This document shows, in pieces, positions 1 to 8,616 of a stretch of 64,000 nt of DNA. Every line of letters starts with the position of its first letter. Within the stretch, counting starts at the first letter, position 1. Source of the DNA: Geodermatophilus obscurus (GTDB lineage: Bacteria; Actinomycetota; Actinomycetes; Mycobacteriales; Geodermatophilaceae). The stretch is taken from the NCBI RefSeq assembly GCF_900143215.1, contig NZ_FRDM01000004.1, positions 62,001-126,000 on the forward strand, in the 5' to 3' direction. The notes under the pieces are model-generated. The model made no database searches and was not told the DNA's origin. It was given only the letters and a program-made list of their open reading frames with translations. The position numbers and the translations under genes are program-made.

Positions 1-1162
1 GATGAAGGTGGAGCCGCGCAAGTACCGCTTCCGGGTGCTCAACGGCTCACTGGCCCGCGGGTACACGCTCAAGCTGAGCAACGGCAAGCCGTTCCAGGTC
101 ATCGCCACCGACGGCGGGTTCATGCACGAGCCGCAGACGGTCACCACGCTGACGATCGGCATGGCCGAGCGCTACGAGATCGTTCTCGACTTCGCCGACC
201 TGAAGGGCACGAAGGTCCAGCTGCTCAACGGCGGCGTCAAGAACGCCCGGGACTACGACCACACCGGCAAGGTGATGCAGTTCGAGGTCGGCACGACCGT
301 CACGAGCACCGACGGCAACACCGTGCCGAGCACGCTCGGCGCCCCGCACCCGGTCATGGCGTTGAGCCCGGCCGAGTCGAAGGCCACCCGCCGGATGCGG
401 CTGGAGCGCAGCAACGGCCTGTGGGTCATCAACGGGGAGACCTGGGACGACGTCGTGCGGACGAAGTACGAGCACGTCTTCGCCACGGTCGAGCCGCGCA
501 GCACCGAGATCTGGGAGGTCGAGAACTCCTCCGGCGGCTGGTTCCACCCGTTGCACGTGCACCTGGTCGACTTCCAGGTCCTCAGCCGCAACGGCCGCCC
601 GCCGCGGCCGGAGGAACTGGGCCCCAAGGACGTCGTCTACGTCGGCGAGGGCGAGACCGTCCGCCTCCTCCTGCACTTCGAGCACGAGGAGGGGCGGTAC
701 ATGATCCACTGCCACAACCTCTCGCACGAGGACCACGACATGATGACCCAGTACCAGGTGGGTCACCACGACATCGACTGCGACTCGATCAACACCTGCC
801 CGCCGACCCGCGGCACGCCCGACGACTTCGAGTCGGCCGATCCGGACGAGGTGCTCAAGGCGTACGAGAAGGCGGTGAAGGAGCAGGCGGAGGCGGCCGA
901 GGAAGCGGCAGAGGAGGCGGCCGAGACGCCGCCGCCGGCCCCGGCGACCGGCACCGACCCGGCCGGCGGGACGACGCAGGTCGGCACGCCCACGACGACG
1001 ACACCGGCACCGGCCCCGGCACCGGCCCCGGCGGCACCGACGACGTCCACCCCGCCGGCAGCGCCCACCACGTCGGCTCCCGTCCGCCGCGGCGCCACCC
1101 CGACCCCGACCCCGGCCCCGGCCCCGGCGACGGCCACGCCGACCCGCCGGCGGACGCGATGA
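1..1162 (+). CDS. multicopper oxidase, C-terminal part (5' truncated by window edge)
   Basis: Copper-dependent oxidase of the laccase/CotA/bilirubin-oxidase superfamily. Only the last ~386 residues are inside the window; the reading frame is open at the left edge, so the first cupredoxin domain is missing. Two C-terminal copper-ligand motifs are intact: HPLHVH (about residue 182 of the visible part) and HCHNLSHEDHDMM (about 236), which supply T1 and trinuclear-cluster ligands. After the catalytic domain comes a Glu/Ala stretch and a ~75-residue Pro/Ala/Thr tail ending in RRRTR, unusual for the family and probably a wall-spanning or extended tail. The stop overlaps the next start (ATGA), so this gene is co-translated with the membrane protein and signal peptidase that follow. 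Family is certain; substrate is unknown. Confidence 0.9.
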   Translation, partial: MKVEPRKYRFRVLNGSLARGYTLKLSNGKPFQVIATDGGFMHEPQTVTTLTIGMAERYEIVLDFADLKGTKVQLLNGGVKNARDYDHTGKVMQFEVGTTVTSTDGNTVPSTLGAPHPVMALSPAESKATRRMRLERSNGLWVINGETWDDVVRTKYEHVFATVEPRSTEIWEVENSSGGWFHPLHVHLVDFQVLSRNGRPPRPEELGPKDVVYVGEGETVRLLLHFEHEEGRYMIHCHNLSHEDHDMMTQYQVGHHDIDCDSINTCPPTRGTPDDFESADPDEVLKAYEKAVKEQAEAAEEAAEEAAETPPPAPATGTDPAGGTTQVGTPTTTTPAPAPAPAPAAPTTSTPPAAPTTSAPVRRGATPTPTPAPAPATATPTRRRTR

Positions 1163-1818
1163 CCGCCGTCGCCGCGGCCCCCGCAGCTCCCCGGGTGGCG
1201 GTGCGGTCCCGCCGCCACACCGCCTCGTGGCAGCTGGCCGCGGCACTGGGCCTGGCCACGGCCGGCGGGCTGCACGTGGCGGCCGCCGTCGACCACCTGT
1301 CCGCGGGCTCGCTCGCGGTCGGCTTCTTCCTGCTCACCGCGCTGGCCCAGGCGGGCCTGGCCGCCTCGCTGGTGCTCGGCGCCTGGGCCGGCACCCGCGC
1401 CGGCCGGCTGCTGGTGGCCACGGCGATGCTCGGCACCGTCGGCCTGCTGACCCTCTACGTCGTCGCGCACGGCACCGGGCTGCTCGACTCCTTCGCGGTC
1501 CACGACGCCGCGGCCGCGGGGCACCTGCACGACGTCCCCGGCCGGGAGACCGTGGCGGTCGACCCGGTGACCGGCGTGGAGTTCGCCCAGGGCATGCCGC
1601 TGGGCGCCTCCGGGCCGGTGGCGATGGACGGGCTCCCCGGATCCACCGGTGGGCACGGGCCCGAGGCGGTCGGCACCGCCGTGGTCGCCGCCGAGCTGCT
1701 CACCGTGGCCGCGCTGGCCGCCCTGCTGCCGGCGTCCTGGCGGGGACGGGCGCTCAACGCGCTGCTGGTCCTGGGCGGGTCCGCGTGGGCGCTGTGGCTC
1801 ACCGGCGTCCTCGGGTGA
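1159..1818 (+). CDS. five-TM membrane protein coupled to the multicopper oxidase
   Basis: 219-residue integral membrane protein with about five hydrophobic segments (roughly residues 24-45, 52-75, 83-108, 168-192, 200-219). A ~55-residue exported-looking loop between TM3 and TM4 is rich in His, Asp and Met. I do not recognise the family. The ATG overlaps the oxidase stop by 4 nt, and the stop overlaps the signal-peptidase GTG by 4 nt, so all three products are made from one coupled message. A role in copper handling or anchoring the oxidase is only inferred from this context. Confidence 0.75.
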   Translation: MTAVAAAPAAPRVAVRSRRHTASWQLAAALGLATAGGLHVAAAVDHLSAGSLAVGFFLLTALAQAGLAASLVLGAWAGTRAGRLLVATAMLGTVGLLTLYVVAHGTGLLDSFAVHDAAAAGHLHDVPGRETVAVDPVTGVEFAQGMPLGASGPVAMDGLPGSTGGHGPEAVGTAVVAAELLTVAALAALLPASWRGRALNALLVLGGSAWALWLTGVLG

Positions 1819-2438
1819 GGACCGCCTCCCGAACCGCCGCCGCGGTCCCCGGTGACCCCCGCACCAGGGACCGCGGCGGCTCCCCCCGGCACCGCGCCCC
1901 GCGCGCCGGCGGGCGGCCCTGGCAGCGGCTGCGCGGCGCCGCCCTGTGGGCTGCCGCCGGGGCGGCGCTGCTGCTGGTCGCGGCCATGGTCGGCCTGCTG
2001 CCGGTGCAGCCCATGCGGGTCGACTCCGACAGCATGACGCCGACCACCGCCTCCGGTGACCTGCTGCTCGTGCGGCACGGGCAGGGGCCGGTGCAGCGCG
2101 GCGACGTCGTCGCCGTGACCTCCCCGCTCGACGACGGCCTGCTGGTCAAGCGGGCCGTCGGGGTGGGCGGGGACGTGGTGGCGATCGAGGACGGCGTCCT
2201 GGTGGTCGACGGGACGCCGGTGTGCGAGCCGGCGATCGACCCGGCCCGGCTGGACGGCGTCTGGTTCGGGCCAGTGACCGTCCCCGAGGGCGAGCTGTTC
2301 CTGCTGAGCGACTCCCGCGACGGGTCGGTCGACTCCCGCTCCTTCGGCCCGGTGCCGACCTCCTCGCTCGTCGGCACCGCGACCGCCCGGCTGTGGCCCC
2401 ACCCCGGGGCGCTGCCATCGCCGTCCGCCGGCTGCTGA
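1815..2438 (+). CDS. signal peptidase I (S26 family)
   Basis: Type I signal peptidase that would cleave signal peptides outside the membrane. The GTG start at 1815 overlaps the upstream stop (GTGA); the longer open frame upstream is antisense/out-of-frame noise. After a charged N-terminus there is one TM segment, then the catalytic Ser motif DSDSMTPT (about residue 72), the catalytic Lys motif LLVKRAVGVGGD (about 111) and the box E-like SDSRDGSVDSRSFGPV. The Ser/Lys dyad is that of bacterial LepB, not the ER-like SipW type. At 207 residues it is short. Being the last gene of a multicopper-oxidase operon, it may be a dedicated maturase for that oxidase (inference). Confidence 0.88.
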   Translation: MRTASRTAAAVPGDPRTRDRGGSPRHRAPRAGGRPWQRLRGAALWAAAGAALLLVAAMVGLLPVQPMRVDSDSMTPTTASGDLLLVRHGQGPVQRGDVVAVTSPLDDGLLVKRAVGVGGDVVAIEDGVLVVDGTPVCEPAIDPARLDGVWFGPVTVPEGELFLLSDSRDGSVDSRSFGPVPTSSLVGTATARLWPHPGALPSPSAGC

Positions 2439-2475
2439 GACCCGCCGCGACGCGCCGACCAGCGGGAACAGCCCG

Positions 2476-3681
2476 GTGAGGCGGGGCGCTGCACCCGTCG
2501 TGGGAAGTCCTGCCGCTCCGTCGTCCCCCGCCCACCCCACCGCGTCGTCCCCCGCCCACCCCACCGCGTCGTCCCCCGTGTCCCGCCCCGCCGCATCGTC
2601 CCCCGCCCACCCCGCCGACGACCTCTCCCGCCTGCTGCAGGTGCGCCAGGTCTACGCCGAGCCCGCCGCCCTGGCCGCACCCCGCGGCCAGCAGGTGCTG
2701 GCCCGCTTCCCCGGCGCCGAGGTGGTCGAGGTCCCCTCGCACTGGGGGATCCCCGAGCTGCACGGCAACGAGGGCAACATCGAGCGCTGGGTGCGCGTCA
2801 AGTCCGAGACGCTGGTGCTCGGCGTCAAGAAGTCGCTGACCGCCCGGCCCAACGGCCGCTCGGCGAACTGGATCGCGCCCTCGACGGCCAACGGCTGCGC
2901 CATGGCCTGCGCCTACTGCTACGTGCCGCGGCAGAAGGGCTACGCCAACCCGATCACCGTCTTCACCAACATCGAGCAGATCACCGGCTACCTGCGCCGG
3001 CACGCGGCGCGGCAGGGTCCCAAGACCGAGCCCGACCAGTGCGACCCGGAGGCCTGGGTCTACGACCTCGGCGAGAACAGCGACTGCTCGGTCGACGCGC
3101 TGGTCAGCGACAACGTCGCCGACCTGGTCGCGACCTTCGCCGAGCTGCCGACGGCGAAGGCCTCCTTCGCCACCAAGTACGTCAACCGGCAGCTGCTCGA
3201 GCTCGATCCGCGCGGCCGCACCCGCATCCGCTTCTCGGTGATGCCCGAGGACGACGCCAAGCTGCTCGACCTCCGCACCAGCCGGGTCGCCGAGCGGATC
3301 GCCGCGGTCGACGACTTCGTCGAGGCCGGTTACGAGGTGCACCTCAACCTCTCCCCCGTCGTGCTGCGCGAGGGCTGGGAGGCCGACTGGGCGCAGCTGC
3401 TGCGCCGGCTGGACGACGAGCTCTCCCCCGCGGCCAAGGCGCAGGCCGCCGCCGAGGTGATCCTGCTCACCCACAACCGGGACCTGCACCAGGTCAACCT
3501 CGGCTGGCACCCCAAGGCGGAGGAGCTGCTCTGGCGGCCGGACCTGCAGCAGCCCAAGCGCAGCCAGAACGGCAGCTGGAACGTGCGCTACCGCAACGAT
3601 GTGAAGCGCGCCGGTGTGACCCGGGTGCAGGAGCTCGTCGCGGCGCACGCGCCGTGGCTGCGCATCCGCTACGCCTTCTAG
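2476..3681 (+). CDS. spore photoproduct lyase-like radical SAM protein
   Basis: Radical SAM enzyme of the spore-photoproduct-lyase (SplB) type common in non-sporulating actinobacteria. The cluster-binding CxxxCxxC appears as CAMACAYCYV (about residues 140-147 from the GTG at 2476). Additional Cys residues follow in DQCDP and NSDCSVD; the latter could match the hydrogen-donating Cys of authentic lyases, but this cannot be settled without alignment. The start is unsure: GTG 2476 adds an N-terminus of repeated SSPAHPTA units, while in-frame GTGs at 2578 and 2641 would remove most or all of it. It starts 37 nt after the signal peptidase gene and may share its message. DNA-repair function is inferred from the family. 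Confidence 0.85.
   Translation: MRRGAAPVVGSPAAPSSPAHPTASSPAHPTASSPVSRPAASSPAHPADDLSRLLQVRQVYAEPAALAAPRGQQVLARFPGAEVVEVPSHWGIPELHGNEGNIERWVRVKSETLVLGVKKSLTARPNGRSANWIAPSTANGCAMACAYCYVPRQKGYANPITVFTNIEQITGYLRRHAARQGPKTEPDQCDPEAWVYDLGENSDCSVDALVSDNVADLVATFAELPTAKASFATKYVNRQLLELDPRGRTRIRFSVMPEDDAKLLDLRTSRVAERIAAVDDFVEAGYEVHLNLSPVVLREGWEADWAQLLRRLDDELSPAAKAQAAAEVILLTHNRDLHQVNLGWHPKAEELLWRPDLQQPKRSQNGSWNVRYRNDVKRAGVTRVQELVAAHAPWLRIRYAF
2521..2619 (+). repeat. 24-bp tandem repeat at the 5' end of the radical SAM gene
   Basis: Four head-to-tail units starting TCGTCCCCCG at 2521, 2545, 2569 and 2596. Units 1 and 2 are identical over 24 bp, the third is 27 bp and diverged, the fourth is 24 bp with two changes. 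In frame they read SSPAHPTA, SSPAHPTA, SSPVSRPAA, SSPAHPAD. They lie between the possible starts GTG 2476 and GTG 2641, so they are either an expandable N-terminal tail or a leader region. Confidence 0.8.
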
Positions 3682-3782
3682 CACAACCACCCCGGTCCGT
3701 GTCGACGTGTCGACGCTGCGTGCTGGGTCACTGACCCTGCGTGTGCGACCCTGGGAGGCAACCCCGGGTTGGAGGTGAGGGG

Positions 3783-5459
3783 ATGGCGCTCGACCACGAG
3801 GCCGCGGTGACGGCGCCGTCCCTGCTGACCGCGCTGCCGGACACCGTGGTCGTCGCCGACGCCGCGGGCCGGATCACCTACGTCAACCCGCACGTGCGGG
3901 TGCTGCTGGGCTACGAGCCCAGCGCCGTCCTGGGCCGGCCGCTCGAGGTGCTCATGCCCGAGCGCTTCCGCCGCGGCCACGGCACCGACTACACCCGCTT
4001 CCTGGCCACCGGACAGGGCGAGCTGGCCGGGCGCACCACCCAGCTGCCGGCGCTGCACGCCGACGGCCACGAGGTCACCGTCGACGTCACGCTGGCGATG
4101 GTGCCGCCGCCCGAGGGCGCTGGGCCGGAGCAGGCGGGGGTGGTCGCGGTCCTGCGCGACGCCAGCACCACGATCCTGCTCGAGCGTCAGCTGATGGTGA
4201 GCCGCTACCTGGCGGCGACGCTGCGGGTCACCGCCGCGCTCACCGAGGCACCCGACGCCGACGTCGCCTTCCGCGACCTGCTGCCGACGCTGTGCACCGA
4301 GCTGGACTGGGACGCCGCCACCCTCTGGGAGCCCGACGGCGCCAGCCGGTCGCTGCGCCACGTCGGGACCTGGACCGCTCCCGGCTCGGCGGCACCGGCG
4401 CTGCACGCGGCCTCCCACGCCCATCGCATCGGCCGCGGCGAGGTGCTGCCGGGGCTGGTCTGGTCCCGGCGCGAGGCCGTCGTCGTCGAGGACCTGTGGG
4501 CCCAGCCCCGCCTCACGCGGCTCGACGCGGCGCGGGCCGACGGGCTGCACACCGGCGTCGCCTTCCCGGTGGTGCGCGGTGACGAGCTGCTCGGGGTGTG
4601 CGAGCTGTTCGCCCGCGAGCTGCGGCCGGTGCCCGCCGAGCTGCTCGACGTGCTGGCCCACGCCGGCCGCCAGATCGGCCAGTTCCTCGGCCGGCTGCGC
4701 GCCGAGTCCGAGGTCCGGCAGCTGGCCGACACACTGCAGCGCAGCCTGCTGCCGTCGCACCTGCCGGCCATCCGCGGCGTCGAGCTGGCCGCGCGCTACC
4801 GGCCGGGCGGTGGCGCCGGGCTGGTCGGCGGGGACACCTACGACGTCATGCCGCTGCCCGACGGCCGCTGGATGGTGCTCATCGCCGACGTCTGCGGCAC
4901 CGGCGCCGAGGCCGCGGCGGTCACCGCGCTGACCCGGCACACCGCCCGGGCCGCGGCCAGCCCGGCGGCCGAGACGAGCGCCGGCCCGGCCGAGGTGCTG
5001 CGCGCGGTGAACGCGGCGTTGCTGCGCGCCCGGACCGACGGCCCGCTGCGTTTCGTCACCGCGTGCTGCCTGGTGCTCTCCCCCGGCCTGGATGGCGTGC
5101 GCGCGACGGTCGGCGTGGCCGGGCACCCGCTGCCGGTGCTCGCGTGTCCGGACGGCCCGCGGGAGGTCGGGGTCCCCGGCCGCCCGCTGGGCATCACCCC
5201 CGACCTCGACGTCCCGGTGGTGGAGGTCGAGCTGCCGCCGGGGACGACGCTGGTGCTCTACACCGACGGGGTCACCGAAGCCCGCGACGACACCGGGGGG
5301 CAGTTCGGCGACGAGGGACTGCTCCGGGTGCTCCGCACAACTCCTCCGGGTGCGGAGGCGACCGTCGAGGCGGTCACCGCGGCGGTGGAGGAGCGGCTGC
5401 GCCACTCCCGCTACGAGGCCGACGACCTCGCCGTCCTCGCCCTCGCCGTCCCGCACTGA
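3783..5459 (+). CDS. PAS-GAF-PP2C (RsbU/SpoIIE-type) serine phosphatase
   Basis: 558-residue signalling phosphatase. Order: PAS domain (about 15-130), GAF domain (about 160-310), then a SpoIIE/RsbU PP2C catalytic domain (about 340-558) with acidic metal-binding motifs such as LIADVCGTG and LYTDGVTEARD. Such enzymes dephosphorylate anti-sigma-factor antagonists in partner-switching stress pathways; no anti-sigma partner gene is nearby. ATG 3783 is chosen because GGAGGTGAGG at 3771-3780 is a strong ribosome-binding site with 7 nt spacing from GGAGG. No TM segment, so probably cytosolic. The sensory ligand is unknown. Confidence 0.9.
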   Translation: MALDHEAAVTAPSLLTALPDTVVVADAAGRITYVNPHVRVLLGYEPSAVLGRPLEVLMPERFRRGHGTDYTRFLATGQGELAGRTTQLPALHADGHEVTVDVTLAMVPPPEGAGPEQAGVVAVLRDASTTILLERQLMVSRYLAATLRVTAALTEAPDADVAFRDLLPTLCTELDWDAATLWEPDGASRSLRHVGTWTAPGSAAPALHAASHAHRIGRGEVLPGLVWSRREAVVVEDLWAQPRLTRLDAARADGLHTGVAFPVVRGDELLGVCELFARELRPVPAELLDVLAHAGRQIGQFLGRLRAESEVRQLADTLQRSLLPSHLPAIRGVELAARYRPGGGAGLVGGDTYDVMPLPDGRWMVLIADVCGTGAEAAAVTALTRHTARAAASPAAETSAGPAEVLRAVNAALLRARTDGPLRFVTACCLVLSPGLDGVRATVGVAGHPLPVLACPDGPREVGVPGRPLGITPDLDVPVVEVELPPGTTLVLYTDGVTEARDDTGGQFGDEGLLRVLRTTPPGAEATVEAVTAAVEERLRHSRYEADDLAVLALAVPH

Positions 5460-5462
5460 GTG

Positions 5463-5522
5463 GCGAGATCTGCACAATCGCTGCCGTCAGGCCGCTGATG
5501 ACCACCAGTGTGCAGATCTCGC
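5463..5522. terminator. 14-bp perfect inverted repeat between convergent genes
   Basis: Arms GCGAGATCTGCACA (5463-5476) and its exact complement (5509-5522) enclose a 32-nt loop. It starts 4 nt after the phosphatase stop and ends 19 nt before the stop of the convergent DUF6766 gene, so it can serve as a bidirectional rho-independent-like terminator without a U tract. It resembles the long hairpins at 19442 and 32751 in size and in a GATC near the arm. Confidence 0.7.
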
Positions 5523-5540
5523 GGGGGCAGCACGGGTCCT

Positions 5541-6227
5541 TCACCCCGTCTGGCCGGTGTCGGCGTGCGCGGCGCCCACCGGCTTGGACTCCGGTGAGCC
5601 CCGCTGACGCAGGTAGACGGCGAAGATCGCCATGGAACCGACGGCCAGCATCTCCGACTGCCAGTTCTGGAAGGACCGGTTCCAGAAGTCGGCCTCGCCG
5701 AGGTAACCGACCCAGCTGACCGGGTCCTGCCGCTGGCCCAGCTGCTCGGAGTTGTAGGCGGCCCAGCCGGCGACCGAGGAGGCGGCCCAGGTCAGCAGGA
5801 ACAGCACGCCCATGAGCAGGCCGAGCGAGCGGGAGAACAGCGCCGTCCGCCACCCACCGGTGCGCGCCCACGTCGGCGACTCCCCGTCGGCGTGCGGCCC
5901 GACCTGCTGCTCGCGGTCGGACTCCGTGCCCTCCTTCCCGGGCTCCTTGGACTCCGACGAGCCGCGCTGGACCAGCCACACCGTGGCGAAGACGTAGAGG
6001 AAGAACTGCAGGTACTCCGACTGCCAGTTCTCCATGACGTCGACGCCGAAGGACGACGAGGTGACGTAGTCGAGGAGGGACACGGTGGGCAGGCCGTTGG
6101 CCACCTGCCGTGCGTTGTGGTCGGCCGTCCCGGCGATCGCCTGGCCGACGAGGGTGACGAGGAAGAGCCCACCGAACGCCAGGCTCAGCGCGTTGGCGCG
6201 GATGGAGCCGTAGCGGGGTGCGGTCAT
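5541..6227 (-). CDS. DUF6766-like membrane protein
   Basis: 228 residues, with four hydrophobic segments arranged as two pairs. The motif ENWQSEYLQFF in the first half is echoed by QNWQSEMLAVG in the second, so the protein looks like an internal duplication of a two-TM unit with a charged central linker (about residues 88-125). I associate this with DUF6766, of unknown function (from memory). ATG 6227 overlaps the stop of the 30-residue peptide gene (ATGA), making it the third gene of a coupled operon. Confidence 0.75.
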   Translation of the reverse strand: MTAPRYGSIRANALSLAFGGLFLVTLVGQAIAGTADHNARQVANGLPTVSLLDYVTSSSFGVDVMENWQSEYLQFFLYVFATVWLVQRGSSESKEPGKEGTESDREQQVGPHADGESPTWARTGGWRTALFSRSLGLLMGVLFLLTWAASSVAGWAAYNSEQLGQRQDPVSWVGYLGEADFWNRSFQNWQSEMLAVGSMAIFAVYLRQRGSPESKPVGAAHADTGQTG

Positions 6228-6316
6228 CGGCCCATCAGCCCCAGCGCGGTCACGTAGACGATCCCGACCAGGATCACCACCAGGAACCCGACGAAGACCC
6301 CGCGGACGCCGTTCAC
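6224..6316 (-). CDS. 30-residue single-TM membrane peptide
   Basis: Reads from GTG 6316: VNGVRGVFVGFLVVILVGIVYVTALGLMGR as two halves, a short polar N-end then one ~20-residue hydrophobic helix ending in Arg. It overlaps the upstream lipoprotein stop by 4 nt (GTGA at 6313-6316) and the DUF6766 ATG by 4 nt (ATGA at 6224-6227). This exact fit at both ends is strong evidence that it is translated. Probably a small membrane partner of the DUF6766 protein; function unknown. Confidence 0.7.
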   Translation of the reverse strand: MNGVRGVFVGFLVVILVGIVYVTALGLMGR

Positions 6317-6708
6317 GGCCCCTCCACCTGACAGTCGTAGGGCAGCTCGCCGCGCGGCTCGCAGGCCGCCGCGGTCACCCGCCAGCCGGTCGGCGTCTCG
6401 GTCAGGAACACCGTGTCGCCGCCGAGCCGGACCTGCGCGTCGCCGCCCCAGACCTCCACGGCCGCGACCGCGCCGCCGGGCAACGGGACCTGCCCGATGA
6501 CGTCGACGCACGGTGCCGACTCGTCGGACTCGAGGGTCTCCAGCGTCGAGGGCGCCAGCAGCGCGCACCGGTCCGCCGGCGCCGCGGCCGGGTCCTCGAA
6601 GGCGCCGGCCACCCGCCCGACGTCGTCCTCCTGCGAACCGGCGCAACCGCTCAGTGCTGCTGTCGCAAGGACCGCTGCGGCGAGCCTGAGCGTCGTCGGG
6701 GTGCTCAC
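6313..6708 (-). CDS. small lipoprotein
   Basis: 131-residue exported lipoprotein. From GTG 6708 the N-terminus is a short hydrophobic signal ending in a lipobox, LSGC (Cys about residue 22), followed by an acidic mature region with three further Cys pairs of candidates (RCALL, PCVDV, CEPRGELPYDC) that could form disulfides. No family recognised. First gene of the operon with the 30-residue peptide and DUF6766. Confidence 0.75.
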   Translation of the reverse strand: MSTPTTLRLAAAVLATAALSGCAGSQEDDVGRVAGAFEDPAAAPADRCALLAPSTLETLESDESAPCVDVIGQVPLPGGAVAAVEVWGGDAQVRLGGDTVFLTETPTGWRVTAAACEPRGELPYDCQVEGP

Positions 6709-6851
6709 GCGCGTCCTCCGTCCTCCCCCTCCGCGTCCGGTGGTGCTGACCGGGACGGCGACCGCCTACCCCGGCCCGCTCGCGCGGCAAACCGCTGTCA
6801 CGCGGCTGGGGGAACGGCGGGTTGCCCCCGAGGTCGGCGGCTGACCCGCCG

Positions 6852-6857
6852 TACCGT
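6852..6857 (+). promoter_or_regulatory. -10-like hexamer of the CrtI-like gene (leaderless pattern)
   Basis: TACCGT lies 6 nt before the GTG at 6864, so transcription would begin at or next to the start codon. This also decides the start among several in-frame candidates. Confidence 0.5.
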
Positions 6858-6863
6858 GACGAC

Positions 6864-8366
6864 GTGGCTCGGGTGGCGGTGGTGGGAGCCGGCCTCGGTG
6901 CCCTGGCGGCCGCGGCCCGGCTGGCCGCCCTCGGCCACGCGGTGACCGTGCTGGAGCAGGCACCGCAGGTCGGCGGCAAGCTCGGCTGGTACGCCCGCGA
7001 CGGGCACGGCTTCGACACCGGGCCGAGCCTGGTGACCCTGCCCCGGCTCTACCGCGACCTGTTCGCGGCCACCGGCGGGCCGCTGGAGGACGCCGTCGAC
7101 CTGGTGCGCCTGGACCCCGCCGTCGCCTACCGCTTCGCCGACGGGACGCGGCTGTCGGTGCCGGGCGACGCCGCTGCGGTCCCCGCCGCGCTGGACGTCG
7201 CGCTGGGGGCGGGCAGCGGCGCGCAGTGGTCGGCGCTGATGGCCCGGGCCGAAGCGATGTGGCGGATCACCGAGCAGCCGTTCCTGCGGTCCCCGCTGGC
7301 CGGGGCGGCCACGCTGGCCCGGCTGGCGGGCAGCGGCTCCGACGTCGCGACGGTCGCGCCGTGGCGCACGCTGCGCGGCCTGGGGACGGCGTACCTGCGC
7401 GACCCGCGGCTGCGCACGCTGCTCGACCGCTACGCCACCTACTCCGGGTCCGACCCGCGGCGCGCCCCGGCGGTGCTGGCGACCGTGCCCCACGTCGAGC
7501 AGGCCTTCGGCTCCTGGTACGTGCGCGGCGGGCTGCGCCGGCTGGCCGAGGCGGTGGCGCAGCGGGCGGTCGAGCGCGGTGCCGTCGTGCGCACCGGGAC
7601 CGCCGTGGAGCAGGTGCTGGTGGAGGGTGGCCGGGCCGCGGGTGTGCGGCTGGCCGGCGGGGAGGTGCTGCGGGCCGACGTCGTGGTCTCCGGCGCCGAC
7701 GCCGCGGCGCTGTACGCCGACCTGCTCCCCGCCTCCCGCCCGACCCGGCGGGTGCGCCGCGACCTGGCCCGGAGCACGCCGTCCCTCTCGGGGTTCGTGC
7801 TGCTGCTGGCGCTGCGCGGGCGGACGCCGGGGCTGGCGCACCACACCGTCCTCTTCCCCGACGACTACGACGCGGAGTTCGACGCCGTCTTCGGCGTCGG
7901 CCGGCACCGCGGCGCCCCGCGGCCGGTCGCCGACCCCACCGTGTACGTCAGCGCGCCCGACGACCCGGCGACCCGTCCGGACGACGACAGCGAGTCGTGG
8001 TTCGTGCTGGTCAACGCGCCGCGGCACGACCCGGCGGGCGGTGTGGACTGGACCGCGCCGGGCCTGGCGGACCGGTACGCGCAGCAGGTGCTCGACGTCC
8101 TGGCCCGCCGCGGCCTCGACGTCCGCGACCGGGTGCGCTGGTGCGTCGTCCGGACGCCGGCCGACCTCGAGCGCGACACCCGCAGCGTCGGCGGCTCGAT
8201 CTACGGGACGTCGAGCAACGGCGCCCGCGCGGCCTTCCTGCGTCCCGGCAACGCCTCGCCCGTGCCGGGGCTGTTCCTGGTCGGTGGCTCGTCGCACCCC
8301 GGAGGCGGCCTGCCCCTGGTCGCACTCTCGGCGGAGATCGTCGCAGGCCTGGTCGGTCCCGCCTGA
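6864..8366 (+). CDS. CrtI-like FAD-dependent phytoene desaturase/carotenoid oxidase
   Basis: 500-residue flavoprotein of the phytoene-desaturase family. The N-terminus is a classic FAD-binding beta-alpha-beta, VAVVGAGLGALAAAARLA with VTVLEQAPQVGGK, and the C-terminus has the family end motif LFLVGGSSHPGGGLP. Members introduce double bonds into, or oxidise, carotenoids. No other crt biosynthesis gene is adjacent, so the exact carotenoid step is unknown. The start is taken as GTG 6864, directly before the dinucleotide-binding fold and after a TACCGT hexamer; a longer frame to 6822 exists. Confidence 0.85.
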   Translation: MARVAVVGAGLGALAAAARLAALGHAVTVLEQAPQVGGKLGWYARDGHGFDTGPSLVTLPRLYRDLFAATGGPLEDAVDLVRLDPAVAYRFADGTRLSVPGDAAAVPAALDVALGAGSGAQWSALMARAEAMWRITEQPFLRSPLAGAATLARLAGSGSDVATVAPWRTLRGLGTAYLRDPRLRTLLDRYATYSGSDPRRAPAVLATVPHVEQAFGSWYVRGGLRRLAEAVAQRAVERGAVVRTGTAVEQVLVEGGRAAGVRLAGGEVLRADVVVSGADAAALYADLLPASRPTRRVRRDLARSTPSLSGFVLLLALRGRTPGLAHHTVLFPDDYDAEFDAVFGVGRHRGAPRPVADPTVYVSAPDDPATRPDDDSESWFVLVNAPRHDPAGGVDWTAPGLADRYAQQVLDVLARRGLDVRDRVRWCVVRTPADLERDTRSVGGSIYGTSSNGARAAFLRPGNASPVPGLFLVGGSSHPGGGLPLVALSAEIVAGLVGPA

Positions 8367-8616
8367 CCACGGGCCTGCTCCCCCGGGGCCGACGAGGGAC
8401 GGCGGGCACGTCGGCACCGAGGACGAGTCGACTCAGCCACCCGGGCCGCCGTGCCTGCACACGGGTCGGCGTCAACGCCTTCGCCGCGGTGGGCGTGGAC
8501 GTCCTCGCCGTGCTGGCCGGGACGGTCGTCCTGGCCCGGCTGCTCGCCGTCCGGCTGGTTCGCCGGGAGGACCCGCCCGGCTGAGAAGACCCCGCAGGGG
8601 CGGAGCCGCCGGGCGC

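Noticed and set aside
3678-5477. 599-codon frame antisense to the PAS-GAF-PP2C gene
   Set aside because: Low-complexity Arg/Gly/Gln composition, no domain; the plus strand has strong domain evidence and a ribosome-binding site.
8489-8584. possible 31-residue hydrophobic peptide after the CrtI-like gene
   Set aside because: A plausible TM helix, but no ribosome-binding site, promoter hexamer or overlap supports translation; the 250-nt gap otherwise shows nothing certain.
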